In this document: positions 33,867 to 42,750 of the stretch, in pieces
How positions within the stretch are numbered: the first letter of the stretch is position 1
How the letters are laid out: every line of letters begins with the position of its first letter
Source of the DNA: an uncultured Alphaproteobacteria bacterium
GTDB taxonomy: Bacteria; Pseudomonadota; Alphaproteobacteria; HIMB59; GCA-002718135
Assembly: GCA_902572735.1 (NCBI GenBank)
Contig: CACGGX010000001.1
Location: 62,001-126,000, forward strand
Direction of reading: 5' to 3'
DNA length: 64,000 nt
Notes under the pieces: generated by a model
Told to the model about the DNA's origin: nothing
Seen by the model: the letters and a program-made list of their open reading frames with translations, nothing else
The model's database searches: none
Translations under genes and position numbers: made by a program

Positions 33867-35672
33867 ATGTCTAAGTTAGAAAATAAACTTAAAAAAATAA
33901 TTAATTCTTTTAACAACATAGATAGAAATATTGCCTACGAAGATATTAAAAAATTATCAATAAAATATCATAAAAATATTAAAGTTCTAAGTGTACTATC
34001 ACAGATAGCACAAAAAATGGGTGACGTAGATACAACAATAAATACTTTAAAAAGAATTTTGTTAATAGATAATAATAATATCGAATGTCTTTCTAAAATT
34101 TATAAATTATTCTTAACCAAATCCTTATTAGATGAATCATTAGCAAATATTAATTTAATTCTCAGATTAGATAAAGATCATTATGAGGCAAAACGTGATA
34201 AGGCTTATATTTATTTTTTAAAAAATAGTTTTGACAGTGCAAAAAAATATATTGATGATATTTCAAAATTAAAAGAAGATGATTTCTTTGGCTATAATAT
34301 TAAAGGCTTAATATATTTAAAAAATAATAACTTGCATGAAGCAAAAAATTATTTTGAACAAGCAATTAAGATAAATAATAAATATATTGATAGTTATAAT
34401 AATTTAGGTGTTTGTTTACTTGAATTAGAAAAATTAAATGAAGCATACACAGTATTTAAAAATGCTCACAAAATTCACCCTGATAATCCTAAAACTCTAA
34501 TAAATTTGGGTAATATATTAAGTCTCCAAGATAATATTTTAGAAGCTATAAAAATTTACAATAAAGCATTGTTACTAGATCCAAAAAATCAAGAAATTTT
34601 ATCTAATATAGCAATATGTTATTGTAGAGAAAATAGAGAAAAAGAAGCTAAAGTTTACTATGATAAAGCAATTAAAATTAATCCATTCGATTATAAATTA
34701 AAATATGCGTATTGTACTTTACAGTTAAAATTAAATAATTTTTCCAATTCGTGGGACTTGTTTGACTCAAGATTATTGATTGAAAAAAATAGAGTAAAAT
34801 TAAATAATCTTGAATTTGTTAAGGATAACCTTTTTGAAAATTTGAAGGTAAATCCAAAAAATAAATTGCTTATATTAAGAGAACAAGGAATTGGTGAAGA
34901 GATTTTGTTTAGCACTGTATATAAAGATATCATTGACAATTTTAAAAAAGTTAAAATTGAAGCTGATAAAAGACTACTATCAGTTTTTAGTCGATCTTTT
35001 CAAAATGATATTTTTGTTGAAGATGGATATTATTCAAAAGACTCAAAAATATCTGAATTTGACAATGTCATATACGCTGGAAGTATGCTCCAATTTTTTA
35101 GAAAAAGAAAAACTGACTTTAATAATAGTAATTATTTATTAGCCAGAAAAGATATTGTTGATAAATACAAAGAAAAGTTATCTAATTCTAAAAATAGACT
35201 AAAAGTAGGCATTTCATGGAAAAGTATTATAAATATTTATGGAAACTTAAAGTCATTATCTATTAAAGATTTTGAGCCATTATTTACTAATGATAGACTT
35301 ATTATAAACTTACAATATGGAAACATTGAAAATGATAAGAGATATTTATCAAGTCAAAAAAAATACCTAAAAATATTTAATGATTTAGATTTATTCAATG
35401 ATATTGAATCTTGTATGGGTTTGCTAAAAAACTTAGATTTGTTCATAACAGTTAGTAATTCAACAGCTCATTTTGCAGGAGCTCTTGGTATTCCTACAAT
35501 ATTAATATGTCCCAAAAAATCATCAACGTATTACTATTGGGATACTAGTAGTGGATCATCAATATGGTATAAAAATATAAAAGTTTTAGGAATAGAAGAT
35601 TCAATAAGTAATACTATAAAGAAAATAAATAGCATCGTAGAAAAAAATAATGAATTTAATTTCTCAAATTAA
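33867..35672 (+). CDS. TPR protein with C-terminal glycosyltransferase (GT9/GT41-like) domain, copy 1
   Basis: A 601-aa protein. Residues about 15-290 are tetratricopeptide repeats (for example YNNLGVCLLELEKLNEAYTVFKNA, LINLGNILSLQDNILEAIKIYNKAL). Residues about 320-590 form a GT-B-type domain with LLILREQGIGEEILF, VGISWKS, and LFITVSNSTAHFAGALGIPTILI. No signal peptide is visible. A protein-bound or surface glycan acceptor is possible. Its paralogue starts within its last 23 nt. The ATG directly follows a terminator T tract. Confidence 0.78.
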   Translation: MSKLENKLKKIINSFNNIDRNIAYEDIKKLSIKYHKNIKVLSVLSQIAQKMGDVDTTINTLKRILLIDNNNIECLSKIYKLFLTKSLLDESLANINLILRLDKDHYEAKRDKAYIYFLKNSFDSAKKYIDDISKLKEDDFFGYNIKGLIYLKNNNLHEAKNYFEQAIKINNKYIDSYNNLGVCLLELEKLNEAYTVFKNAHKIHPDNPKTLINLGNILSLQDNILEAIKIYNKALLLDPKNQEILSNIAICYCRENREKEAKVYYDKAIKINPFDYKLKYAYCTLQLKLNNFSNSWDLFDSRLLIEKNRVKLNNLEFVKDNLFENLKVNPKNKLLILREQGIGEEILFSTVYKDIIDNFKKVKIEADKRLLSVFSRSFQNDIFVEDGYYSKDSKISEFDNVIYAGSMLQFFRKRKTDFNNSNYLLARKDIVDKYKEKLSNSKNRLKVGISWKSIINIYGNLKSLSIKDFEPLFTNDRLIINLQYGNIENDKRYLSSQKKYLKIFNDLDLFNDIESCMGLLKNLDLFITVSNSTAHFAGALGIPTILICPKKSSTYYYWDTSSGSSIWYKNIKVLGIEDSISNTIKKINSIVEKNNEFNFSN

Positions 35673-37437
35673 TAATATTCTTAAAAGATTTGAAACAGGT
35701 GATAAATTAAAAAGTTACAATGACCTTCAAAGAATTTTTAAAAAAAATAAAGGTAATAATTTATTACGTTATAACTTAGCAGTTATTCAGCAAAATTTAA
35801 ATCTAAATGAAGAGGCTAGGACAAATTATATTTATTTAATAAAAGTTGAAAAAAATTTGAAGGCAATGATTAATCTTTACAATATGGATATTGTAGAATC
35901 AAATTATTATGAAGCACTTAATACAATAGAAAATATTTTAAAAATACAGAGAATTGAAAATGTAGATAAAGATAAAGCTTTCGTTTTATATAAATTAAAT
36001 AGAATTGAAGAGGCTAAAAAAATTTGCATGTTTTATCTTAAAGAAAATAATGCAGACTTAAGTTGCCTGAGCGTAATAGGACAATGCTTGGCACATGAAG
36101 GCAATTACGATGAAGCAATTAAAATATTTAAAAATATATTACAAATAGACTCAAAAAATCTCTCTGCATTAAATTCTTTAGCAAAAACTTATCATGAAAA
36201 AGGTGAAAAGATAAAAGCAGAAGAATATTATTTAAGAGCTTTAAAGATTAATAAATTATCTTTCTATTTATTAAATAATATTGCTGGTTTTTATAGGGAA
36301 GAATCATCTTATAATAAAGCTATCAATTATTACAAACTGGCACTTTCTGTAAATCCAAATAATGCTTATATCTATAACAATTTAGCTAAAATTTATTTTG
36401 ATTTAAACAATCATAAGGAAGCTTTAGAAAGTAGCTTTAAAGCTTTAGAAATGAAAAAAAATGATGGTGATATTAAAAAAACAATTTCTTTTATATATTT
36501 AAAGGATCATGATTTTAAAAATGGTTGGAATTATTTTGATGGCAGATTGGATTTAGAAGATTTTAAAGAAAAAAATAATTACGTAAAAAAATTAAACAGC
36601 AAATTATATAGGTCAAGCAATCTGAAGAATAAAAAAGGTAAATTTATAATTGTGCGGGAACAAGGTATTGGAGATGAAATACTTTATAGTTCTATGTATG
36701 GAGATCTTTTAAGTGATATCGATAATACGATTATTGAGTGTGATCCTCGTTTATTAAATCTCTACAAAAGATCATTTCCTGAATATAGAGAAAAATTTGT
36801 TGGTCATGGCACTATTACAAATCATGAAGAGAAATTTAAAGAAATTGATAATGTAATTTATGCGGGAAGTTTAGGAAGATATTATCGTAAGAATTTTAAA
36901 GATTTTAAAAAAAATTCTTATTTAAAAGTAGACAAAAAGAAATTTGAGGAAATACAAAAAAAATTGTCAATTTATAAAAAAGAATACAAAATCGGATTAT
37001 CATGGAAAAGTTTTAATAACCAATTTGCTAAAGACAAATCACTAAATCTTAAAGATCTCAATAATATTTTTAATCTTACTAACTGTGATATCTTTAACCT
37101 ACAATATGGCGATGTTAAAAATGAAATTAATAGTTTTAATAGTATAAATAAGAATAAACTTCTAAGTATAGAAGGATTAGATTTATTTAATGATTTTGAG
37201 GGTATTGCTTCATTATTAAAGTCACTTGATGTTTTTGTTAGTATTAGTAACAGCACTGCTCATCTTGCTGGAGCATTAGGTGTAAAAACAATTTTAATTA
37301 AGCCAGAAAATTTTGCTGTTTTTCATTACTGGAATCAAAAGACAGATGTTACTCCTTGGTATGATTCTGTTAAACTAATTGATAAGAAAGATTTCTTACA
37401 AAATTCTAAATTTTTAAAAAACTTTTTAAGAATTTGA
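35650..37437 (+). CDS. TPR protein with C-terminal glycosyltransferase domain, copy 2
   Basis: A 595-aa paralogue of the preceding gene with the same order: TPR units (for example AYIYNNLAKIYFDLNNHKEALESSFKAL) then the transferase-like domain with FIIVREQGIGDEILYSSMYGDLL, IGLSWKSF, and VFVSISNSTAHLAGALGVKTILI. REQGIGxEIL and NSTAHxAGALG are shared by the two and mark the likely active site. Their overlap (23 nt) implies coupled expression. The 3' end overlaps the convergent GT8-like gene by 12 nt. Confidence 0.78.
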   Translation: MNLISQINNILKRFETGDKLKSYNDLQRIFKKNKGNNLLRYNLAVIQQNLNLNEEARTNYIYLIKVEKNLKAMINLYNMDIVESNYYEALNTIENILKIQRIENVDKDKAFVLYKLNRIEEAKKICMFYLKENNADLSCLSVIGQCLAHEGNYDEAIKIFKNILQIDSKNLSALNSLAKTYHEKGEKIKAEEYYLRALKINKLSFYLLNNIAGFYREESSYNKAINYYKLALSVNPNNAYIYNNLAKIYFDLNNHKEALESSFKALEMKKNDGDIKKTISFIYLKDHDFKNGWNYFDGRLDLEDFKEKNNYVKKLNSKLYRSSNLKNKKGKFIIVREQGIGDEILYSSMYGDLLSDIDNTIIECDPRLLNLYKRSFPEYREKFVGHGTITNHEEKFKEIDNVIYAGSLGRYYRKNFKDFKKNSYLKVDKKKFEEIQKKLSIYKKEYKIGLSWKSFNNQFAKDKSLNLKDLNNIFNLTNCDIFNLQYGDVKNEINSFNSINKNKLLSIEGLDLFNDFEGIASLLKSLDVFVSISNSTAHLAGALGVKTILIKPENFAVFHYWNQKTDVTPWYDSVKLIDKKDFLQNSKFLKNFLRI

Positions 37438-38127
37438 TTTAAATTTTTTAGAGAGATATTCGTCTCTTTCCAATAGCCATTCTTTCGCAAATTCAACATC
37501 TTGCCATTCAGAAAACCAAGGCCCACCCCGTGTATAATGAACTGCATAAGGTTTTAGATTATTGTGACCTGAGGTCCAACCCTCTAGCCAGTTCCATCTT
37601 TCATCTAGTGAGCCAATTTCATCATCTTTGCACCATTTAAATTGATGGAGATATGCTCCTGATTCATTATTGACTTTTTCTACAGTTAGATTCTTTGAAC
37701 TTGGATGAGAACAATTATATAGAATAAAACTAGACCAATTTTTTCTTGGATATATAGTCTGCTTTTGCCCATCCATCTTATGTTTTTCTTTAGGGGTATA
37801 ATCATGCTGTACACAATATACTGCTTTAGATTCATCAAGATTATTTAATAATTTTGAAACATCTCCTAAAAAAATAAAATCGCAGTCACAAAAGACTGCC
37901 CACCCTTGATAATTCATAAGTTTAGGCACTAAAAATCGTGAATAAGTAAATTGTGTAGAAGCAAGTGGATCAACATTTCTAGTATATAGATTTTTGGCTA
38001 TAAGTTCGTCTAATTTTAAAGACACAACATCAACATCAATAGTTGAATGTTTTAAAAGTGAATGTTTACAAACTCTATAAGCAATGTCCTCTTTTGAGTC
38101 ATAGCCAATAAAGAAATGAAGTTTCAT
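37426..38127 (-). CDS. GT8-like glycosyltransferase
   Basis: A 233-aa GT-A-fold protein. The N-terminus MKLHFFIGYDSKEDIAYRVC is followed by TYSRFLVPKLMNYQGWAVFCDCDFIFLGDV, where Asp81-Cys-Asp83 is the metal-binding DxD. The end, HYTRGGPWFSEW, matches the conserved H-Y/F-T-x-G-x-P-W of GT8-type bacterial enzymes. It is next to the TPR-transferase pair and hemY. Donor and acceptor are unknown; surface glycan assembly is likely. Confidence 0.75.
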   Translation of the reverse strand: MKLHFFIGYDSKEDIAYRVCKHSLLKHSTIDVDVVSLKLDELIAKNLYTRNVDPLASTQFTYSRFLVPKLMNYQGWAVFCDCDFIFLGDVSKLLNNLDESKAVYCVQHDYTPKEKHKMDGQKQTIYPRKNWSSFILYNCSHPSSKNLTVEKVNNESGAYLHQFKWCKDDEIGSLDERWNWLEGWTSGHNNLKPYAVHYTRGGPWFSEWQDVEFAKEWLLERDEYLSKKFKSNS

Positions 38128-38128
38128 A

Positions 38129-39430
38129 TTATATTTTATTTTGTCTTAGCATTTTATAGGATGTCCAAACAAGTGAATTATAATATCCTGAATTAGATAA
38201 TGTGCTCCATTCCTCTTGTGACTGATTTGTAATTCCACAAATCCAAGTATATTCTGTGCTAGCATTTTCAGCCCTCAAAATCCAAGCATCACTTTTTTGC
38301 TTATCATTATTTTCTCCAAGTTCAATATCAGACATAAAATAACAGATTTCTTTTGAAGGATTAGGACCGATCATACCAGCTATATTTTTTCTTGCTATAT
38401 CCCAATCTAAGTTTTTTATAGCAAAATAAATTAAAAGTTTTTTTGATTCTTCTAAATTTAGATTATTTTTAACTAATTCATTTATAAACTTAATATCACT
38501 TAAATTATTTTGAATTATTATTTTAGTTATAATGGATCGAAGTAAATAATCTGGAGCTAGATTCCAATATTTCTTGATTAATTTAAATAAACTTCTTTGA
38601 TCTTTGAAATTAGCAACTATTTCTAAATGAAGTTTTATATATGGAGGAAAGTTTTTCTTCAAATCAATTGCTTTATGAATATTGTTTAGAGCATCTTTTA
38701 TATCGCTATCAAATTTTATTTTAGCAATTTCATAAAATCCTATAGATTTATTTTCATTAAGATCGTTTTTGCTTATAAGTTTATTTGAGAAAGCTTTTTT
38801 TGATAATGATATTAGTTGGTTCCAATTTTTAGTTTTAGCAGCTATGAATATTAGTGTTTGATAAAGTTTTTCAATATTTGGGTTAATGGAAAACAATTTT
38901 TCTCCATATAAAAAAGCATGATGATAATCTTGATTTTTCAAATTCTGTTCCATTAAGCCCCTATAGCCAAGACTTTCTGTCTTTTTTGATTTAATCATAT
39001 CTTCATAAACATTGTTTAGTTCTGGAAATTTTTTTTCTATCTTTAAAACTTCAGACTTTAGTAGAAGAGATAATGATGGATCATCATTTAGGTATTGTGA
39101 CATTTTTTTGTGAGATTTTATGGCAGTTTTATTATCCTTATTAGCAATCGCTATCATTGCATTAACAAAGTGCAAATACCCTTTTTCAATTTTTTTATAT
39201 TTATTTTTTAACAAGTATTGTCCAAAGTATAATCTTGAGCGGAAAAATAAATAAAACACTAAGTATAGAAGAAAAATAAATGATATCAGAATAACTGCAA
39301 ATAAATTTGATGAAAAAGAATATTTAATGCTTCTAATATCTAAAGAAATGATAAATGGATTGGTAAAAATAAATGTTAACACTACAATTAATAGTAATAA
39401 CTGCACTACAAAAACTAAAAATCTATACAT
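38129..39430 (-). CDS. hemY: HemY-like protein (HemY_N domain with TPRs)
   Basis: A 433-aa inner-membrane protein. Two N-terminal helices (about 5-22 and 42-64) are followed by YLLKNKYKKIEKGYLHFVNAMIAIANKD, the HemY_N block, and a TPR-rich part. HemY is tied to haem-synthesis clusters, where it was suggested to help late steps, but its biochemical role is unknown. It overlaps the mic60 gene by 1 nt, matching the standard alphaproteobacterial hemCD-mic60-hemY order but without hemC and hemD. Confidence 0.8.
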   Translation of the reverse strand: MYRFLVFVVQLLLLIVVLTFIFTNPFIISLDIRSIKYSFSSNLFAVILISFIFLLYLVFYLFFRSRLYFGQYLLKNKYKKIEKGYLHFVNAMIAIANKDNKTAIKSHKKMSQYLNDDPSLSLLLKSEVLKIEKKFPELNNVYEDMIKSKKTESLGYRGLMEQNLKNQDYHHAFLYGEKLFSINPNIEKLYQTLIFIAAKTKNWNQLISLSKKAFSNKLISKNDLNENKSIGFYEIAKIKFDSDIKDALNNIHKAIDLKKNFPPYIKLHLEIVANFKDQRSLFKLIKKYWNLAPDYLLRSIITKIIIQNNLSDIKFINELVKNNLNLEESKKLLIYFAIKNLDWDIARKNIAGMIGPNPSKEICYFMSDIELGENNDKQKSDAWILRAENASTEYTWICGITNQSQEEWSTLSNSGYYNSLVWTSYKMLRQNKI

Positions 39431-40308
39431 TACCTAATCCTTGATATTTCCTTTATAAAGGTATCATAATTTTTCATTTCATTTGAAGAAATTTTAAAAA
39501 ACTCTTCATACTTTTTGATTCTGCTTAAATTGTTATAAGCTTTAATTATATTTCTATTTTTTATATGAGATTTAATTTGTTCTAATATTAAAATTTTTTC
39601 ATTATCAATAATATTTTCAGAAGAAGGAGAAAGGTTTATATAAGGTAAAATAATTTTGTTAAGAAAACTATTATTTTGTTTTATCATACTCTTTAGATAT
39701 GAATTAACCTCATTATTAAATTGATTTTCTAAAAATATGTGACCTTTATATGGATTAATTTTCAAGATTGATAATTTTTCTAAAACAGGAATATTCTCTT
39801 TATCTAAGATAGTTTGGAGATACTTAAGTTCTTTATCAAAATTCATATTATTTTCATATTTAATTTTTATTAACTCAACTATCTCATCTATAGATTGATT
39901 TATTAATTTAGGATTTTTATTTTTTTGATTTTCAATATTTTTATTTTTTATTAAAGATATTTCAGAATTTAAATTATTAAAATTTTTATTTAATAAAGTA
40001 ATACTTTTATTGATTTCTGCTAGATCAACTTTTGTTTCTTTGTTAGCATTCTCTTTGATAATTTTTTCTATATTTATTAAAGATTTTTTTGTTTCTAATA
40101 TTTCATTAGATATATCTTTTATATATTCAGAATTTTCATTAATATTTGCCCTAAGTTCATTTTCTAATTCAAACTGATTTTTAGTAATCTTATCTTCATT
40201 TTGATAATTTATATAAAGTAGATATGTTAAAAAAAGGACACAAGACAAAAGAAAAAAGCTTAAGAAAAATTTAGAGAAAATATAAAAACTATCAAATATC
40301 TTTTTCAT
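39430..40308 (-). CDS. mitofilin/Mic60-like envelope protein
   Basis: A 292-aa protein with one N-terminal membrane helix (about 12-34), a long Lys/Glu/Asn-rich coiled coil (about 45-140) and a C-terminal helical part resembling the short mitofilin signature. The topology, size and position beside hemY and tsaD are those of alphaproteobacterial Mic60 (COG4223), the ancestor of the mitochondrial crista-junction protein. Sequence-level recognition is weak because coiled coils dominate, so the call leans on context. Confidence 0.65.
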   Translation of the reverse strand: MKKIFDSFYIFSKFFLSFFLLSCVLFLTYLLYINYQNEDKITKNQFELENELRANINENSEYIKDISNEILETKKSLINIEKIIKENANKETKVDLAEINKSITLLNKNFNNLNSEISLIKNKNIENQKNKNPKLINQSIDEIVELIKIKYENNMNFDKELKYLQTILDKENIPVLEKLSILKINPYKGHIFLENQFNNEVNSYLKSMIKQNNSFLNKIILPYINLSPSSENIIDNEKILILEQIKSHIKNRNIIKAYNNLSRIKKYEEFFKISSNEMKNYDTFIKEISRIR

Positions 40309-40369
40309 TACCTTTTTTTAGCATTATTAGATTGTTGTTTAACAGTGTAAAATATTGTACCAAAACATT

Positions 40370-41380
40370 ATGCTTGTATTTGCTGCCGAAACCTCATGCG
40401 ACGAAACATCAATATGTCTCATGCAAAATAAAACTATTTTAGAGCATGTTACTTTTTCCCAAGAAATTCATAAAAAACATGGGGGGGTTGTACCTGAATT
40501 AGCTTCTAGATCACACTTGGAAAAAATTCAAAATATTACAAGTGATTTGTTTTTAAAGACAAATATCGAACCTAGTAAAATAGATGTATTTGCAGCTACT
40601 TGTGGACCAGGACTCATAGGGAGTTTATTAGTTGGTTCAACATTCACTAAATCTTTAGCAATTTCTTTTCAAAAACCATTTATTCCAATTAATCATTTAG
40701 AAGGTCATATTCTGTCTACAAGTTTTAATAACAATATCAAATTTCCAAATCTTATTTTGTTATTAACAGGTGGTCATACTCAAGTTTATCTTATGAAAAA
40801 TGAAAAGGATATAGAGCTTTTAGGACAAAGTGTAGATGATGCAATTGGAGAAGCATTTGATAAAACTGCAAAATTAATTGGGTTACCTTATCCTGGAGGT
40901 GCACAAATAGAAATAGAGGCTGTTGATGGTAACGAGGATAAATTTATTTTACCAAAACCACTAATTAAAGAAGATAACTTTAATTTTTCATTTTCTGGCA
41001 TTAAAACACATATAAATATATTAACAAAAAAAAATAAAATTGATAAAAAATTTGTTAAAGATTTATCAGCATCATTTCAAAGGAATATAAGTGAAATATT
41101 AATTGAAAAGCTGGAAATAGGGCTAAAGAGATTAAGTCATGACAGAATAAATATAAATTCGATATCTATAGTAGGCGGTGTGTCAAATAATAAATATATT
41201 CAAAAAAAAATAGAAAGTTTTTTTACAAAGAAAAATGTTGAGATATATTATCCCTTGAAAGAGATGATGGGAGATAATGCAGCTATGATAGCTTGGGCAT
41301 GTTTAAAGTTTTATGATAAAAGTAGGTCTGACTTATTTTTTAAACCTAAACCTAGATTAAGCGTTAGAAGTATATTATAG
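40370..41380 (+). CDS. tsaD: tRNA N6-threonylcarbamoyladenosine transferase subunit TsaD
   Basis: A 336-aa ASKHA-fold protein that, with TsaB/C/E, makes the t6A modification next to the anticodon of ANN-decoding tRNAs. Motifs: VFAAETSCDETS, the iron-binding NHLEGHI, LLTGGHTQVY, DDAIGEAFDKTAKLIGLPYPGG and GGVSNNKYI. The frame opens at a TTG five codons upstream, but ATG 40370 gives the usual start MLVFAAETSCDE. It is divergent from mic60, a common alphaproteobacterial arrangement. Confidence 0.96.
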   Translation: MLVFAAETSCDETSICLMQNKTILEHVTFSQEIHKKHGGVVPELASRSHLEKIQNITSDLFLKTNIEPSKIDVFAATCGPGLIGSLLVGSTFTKSLAISFQKPFIPINHLEGHILSTSFNNNIKFPNLILLLTGGHTQVYLMKNEKDIELLGQSVDDAIGEAFDKTAKLIGLPYPGGAQIEIEAVDGNEDKFILPKPLIKEDNFNFSFSGIKTHINILTKKNKIDKKFVKDLSASFQRNISEILIEKLEIGLKRLSHDRININSISIVGGVSNNKYIQKKIESFFTKKNVEIYYPLKEMMGDNAAMIAWACLKFYDKSRSDLFFKPKPRLSVRSIL

Positions 41381-41421
41381 TTTTGTCATATAGTAATTTA
41401 TTAAATTAAAAATATAATATA

Positions 41422-41829
41422 ATGCAATATTGGTTATTAAAGTCCGAACCTGAAACTTGGTCATGGAGCAATCAGGTTAAAGAAGGTCCTTCAATGTGGG
41501 ATGGTGTAAGAAATTATCAAGCCAGAAATAATTTAATGAAAATGAAGAGAAAAGATCTTTGTTTTTTTTATCATTCAGTATCTGAAAAAAAAATTATTGG
41601 TATTGTAGAAGTAGTTAAAGAATTTTATCCAGACCCGACAGATACAAGTGGTAAATTCGTAGTTGTAGATGTTAAAGCAAAAAATAAACTTAAAAAACCG
41701 GTTTCTCTTGAAGAAATAAAATCTAAAAAAACATTATCTAAGATTTCGCTTGTTAAACAAAGCCGACTGTCTGTTATGCCTATATTAAAATCAGAATGGC
41801 TTGAAATATTAAAAATATCAAATAGCTAA
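41422..41829 (+). CDS. EVE domain protein
   Basis: A 135-aa single-domain EVE (PUA-like) protein, full length. MQYWLLKSEPETWSW, DGVRNYQARNNLM and RKDLCFFYHS are the hallmark blocks. The fold binds modified nucleobases in DNA or RNA. EVE genes next to tsaD and tRNA-modification genes are common in Proteobacteria, so a role in nucleic-acid modification sensing is likely but not shown. The stop overlaps the next ATG by one base. Confidence 0.93.
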   Translation: MQYWLLKSEPETWSWSNQVKEGPSMWDGVRNYQARNNLMKMKRKDLCFFYHSVSEKKIIGIVEVVKEFYPDPTDTSGKFVVVDVKAKNKLKKPVSLEEIKSKKTLSKISLVKQSRLSVMPILKSEWLEILKISNS

Positions 41830-42713
41830 TGGATAAGCATATTTTTTGGTTAGCATCTTATCCAAAAAGTGGGAACACGCTTATAAGAGCAATATTATCA
41901 GCACTTTTTTTTACTCCTGATGGAATATTCAACTTAAAGTTCTTAGAGTATATTAGACAATTTGAAAGCACTTATAATGTTTACAAAGCCAAAAAGCTTA
42001 TAGGAAATGATTTATATAATTTAAATGAGGTATCGATTTTCTATAAGTACTTATTAAAGATTCAACAAAAAAAAATTTTAGATTTTAAAGAAGATTTTAA
42101 ATTTTTTAAAACTCATTCAGGTAATTTTAAAATTAACAATAATGCGTTTACTGCAGAAGAAAATATTAGGGGTGTAATATATATAATTAGGGACCCTAGG
42201 GATGTTTGTATTTCATGGTCAAATCACACTGGCTGCTCATATGATGAGAGTGTAGATTTTATGACTAATGAATTACAATCATTATTATGGGTGAAAGGGA
42301 AGAATAATCTTTTTGAAAAAAATAATACACCTGTCTCATTTATATCAAGTTGGGATAAGCATGTAATTTCATGGACCTCTAATAATTGGAAATTTCCATT
42401 ATTAATACTTAAGTTTGAAGATTTAGTTTACAAAAAAGAAGATATTGTAAGAACAATAGCTAATTTCTTTACCAATAATTATGGTTTTAAATTTCATAAC
42501 TTGGATCAAAAAATTATTAATATTTTAAAAACTACAAGTTTTAGTAATTTGAAAAAAAAAGAAACAAACGAAGGTTTTATTGAAGCACAAGAGGGTAGGA
42601 AATTTTTTAAAAAGGGCACAAAAGATCAATGGAAAAACCAATTAAATAAAGACCAGATATTAAAGATAGAAGAAAAATTTAAAGTGGTTATGAACAAATT
42701 TAATTATAAATAA
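41829..42713 (+). CDS. sulfotransferase
   Basis: A 294-aa PAPS-dependent sulfotransferase. The 5'-phosphosulfate loop is LASYPKSGNTLIRA at the N-terminus, and the 3'-phosphate motif is YIIRDPRDVCISW near residue 125. The C-terminal GxxGxWKN-like loop is seen as FKKGTKDQWKNQL. It probably sulfates a glycan, lipid or small alcohol. It follows the EVE gene with a one-base stop/start overlap. Confidence 0.87.
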   Translation: MDKHIFWLASYPKSGNTLIRAILSALFFTPDGIFNLKFLEYIRQFESTYNVYKAKKLIGNDLYNLNEVSIFYKYLLKIQQKKILDFKEDFKFFKTHSGNFKINNNAFTAEENIRGVIYIIRDPRDVCISWSNHTGCSYDESVDFMTNELQSLLWVKGKNNLFEKNNTPVSFISSWDKHVISWTSNNWKFPLLILKFEDLVYKKEDIVRTIANFFTNNYGFKFHNLDQKIINILKTTSFSNLKKKETNEGFIEAQEGRKFFKKGTKDQWKNQLNKDQILKIEEKFKVVMNKFNYK

Positions 42714-42750
42714 GTTGAATTTTTATATTTTTAGAAATAATCTCAATTGA

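Noticed and set aside
40355-40369. TTG start for tsaD giving five extra residues
   Set aside because: The ATG at 40370 gives the family N-terminus directly.
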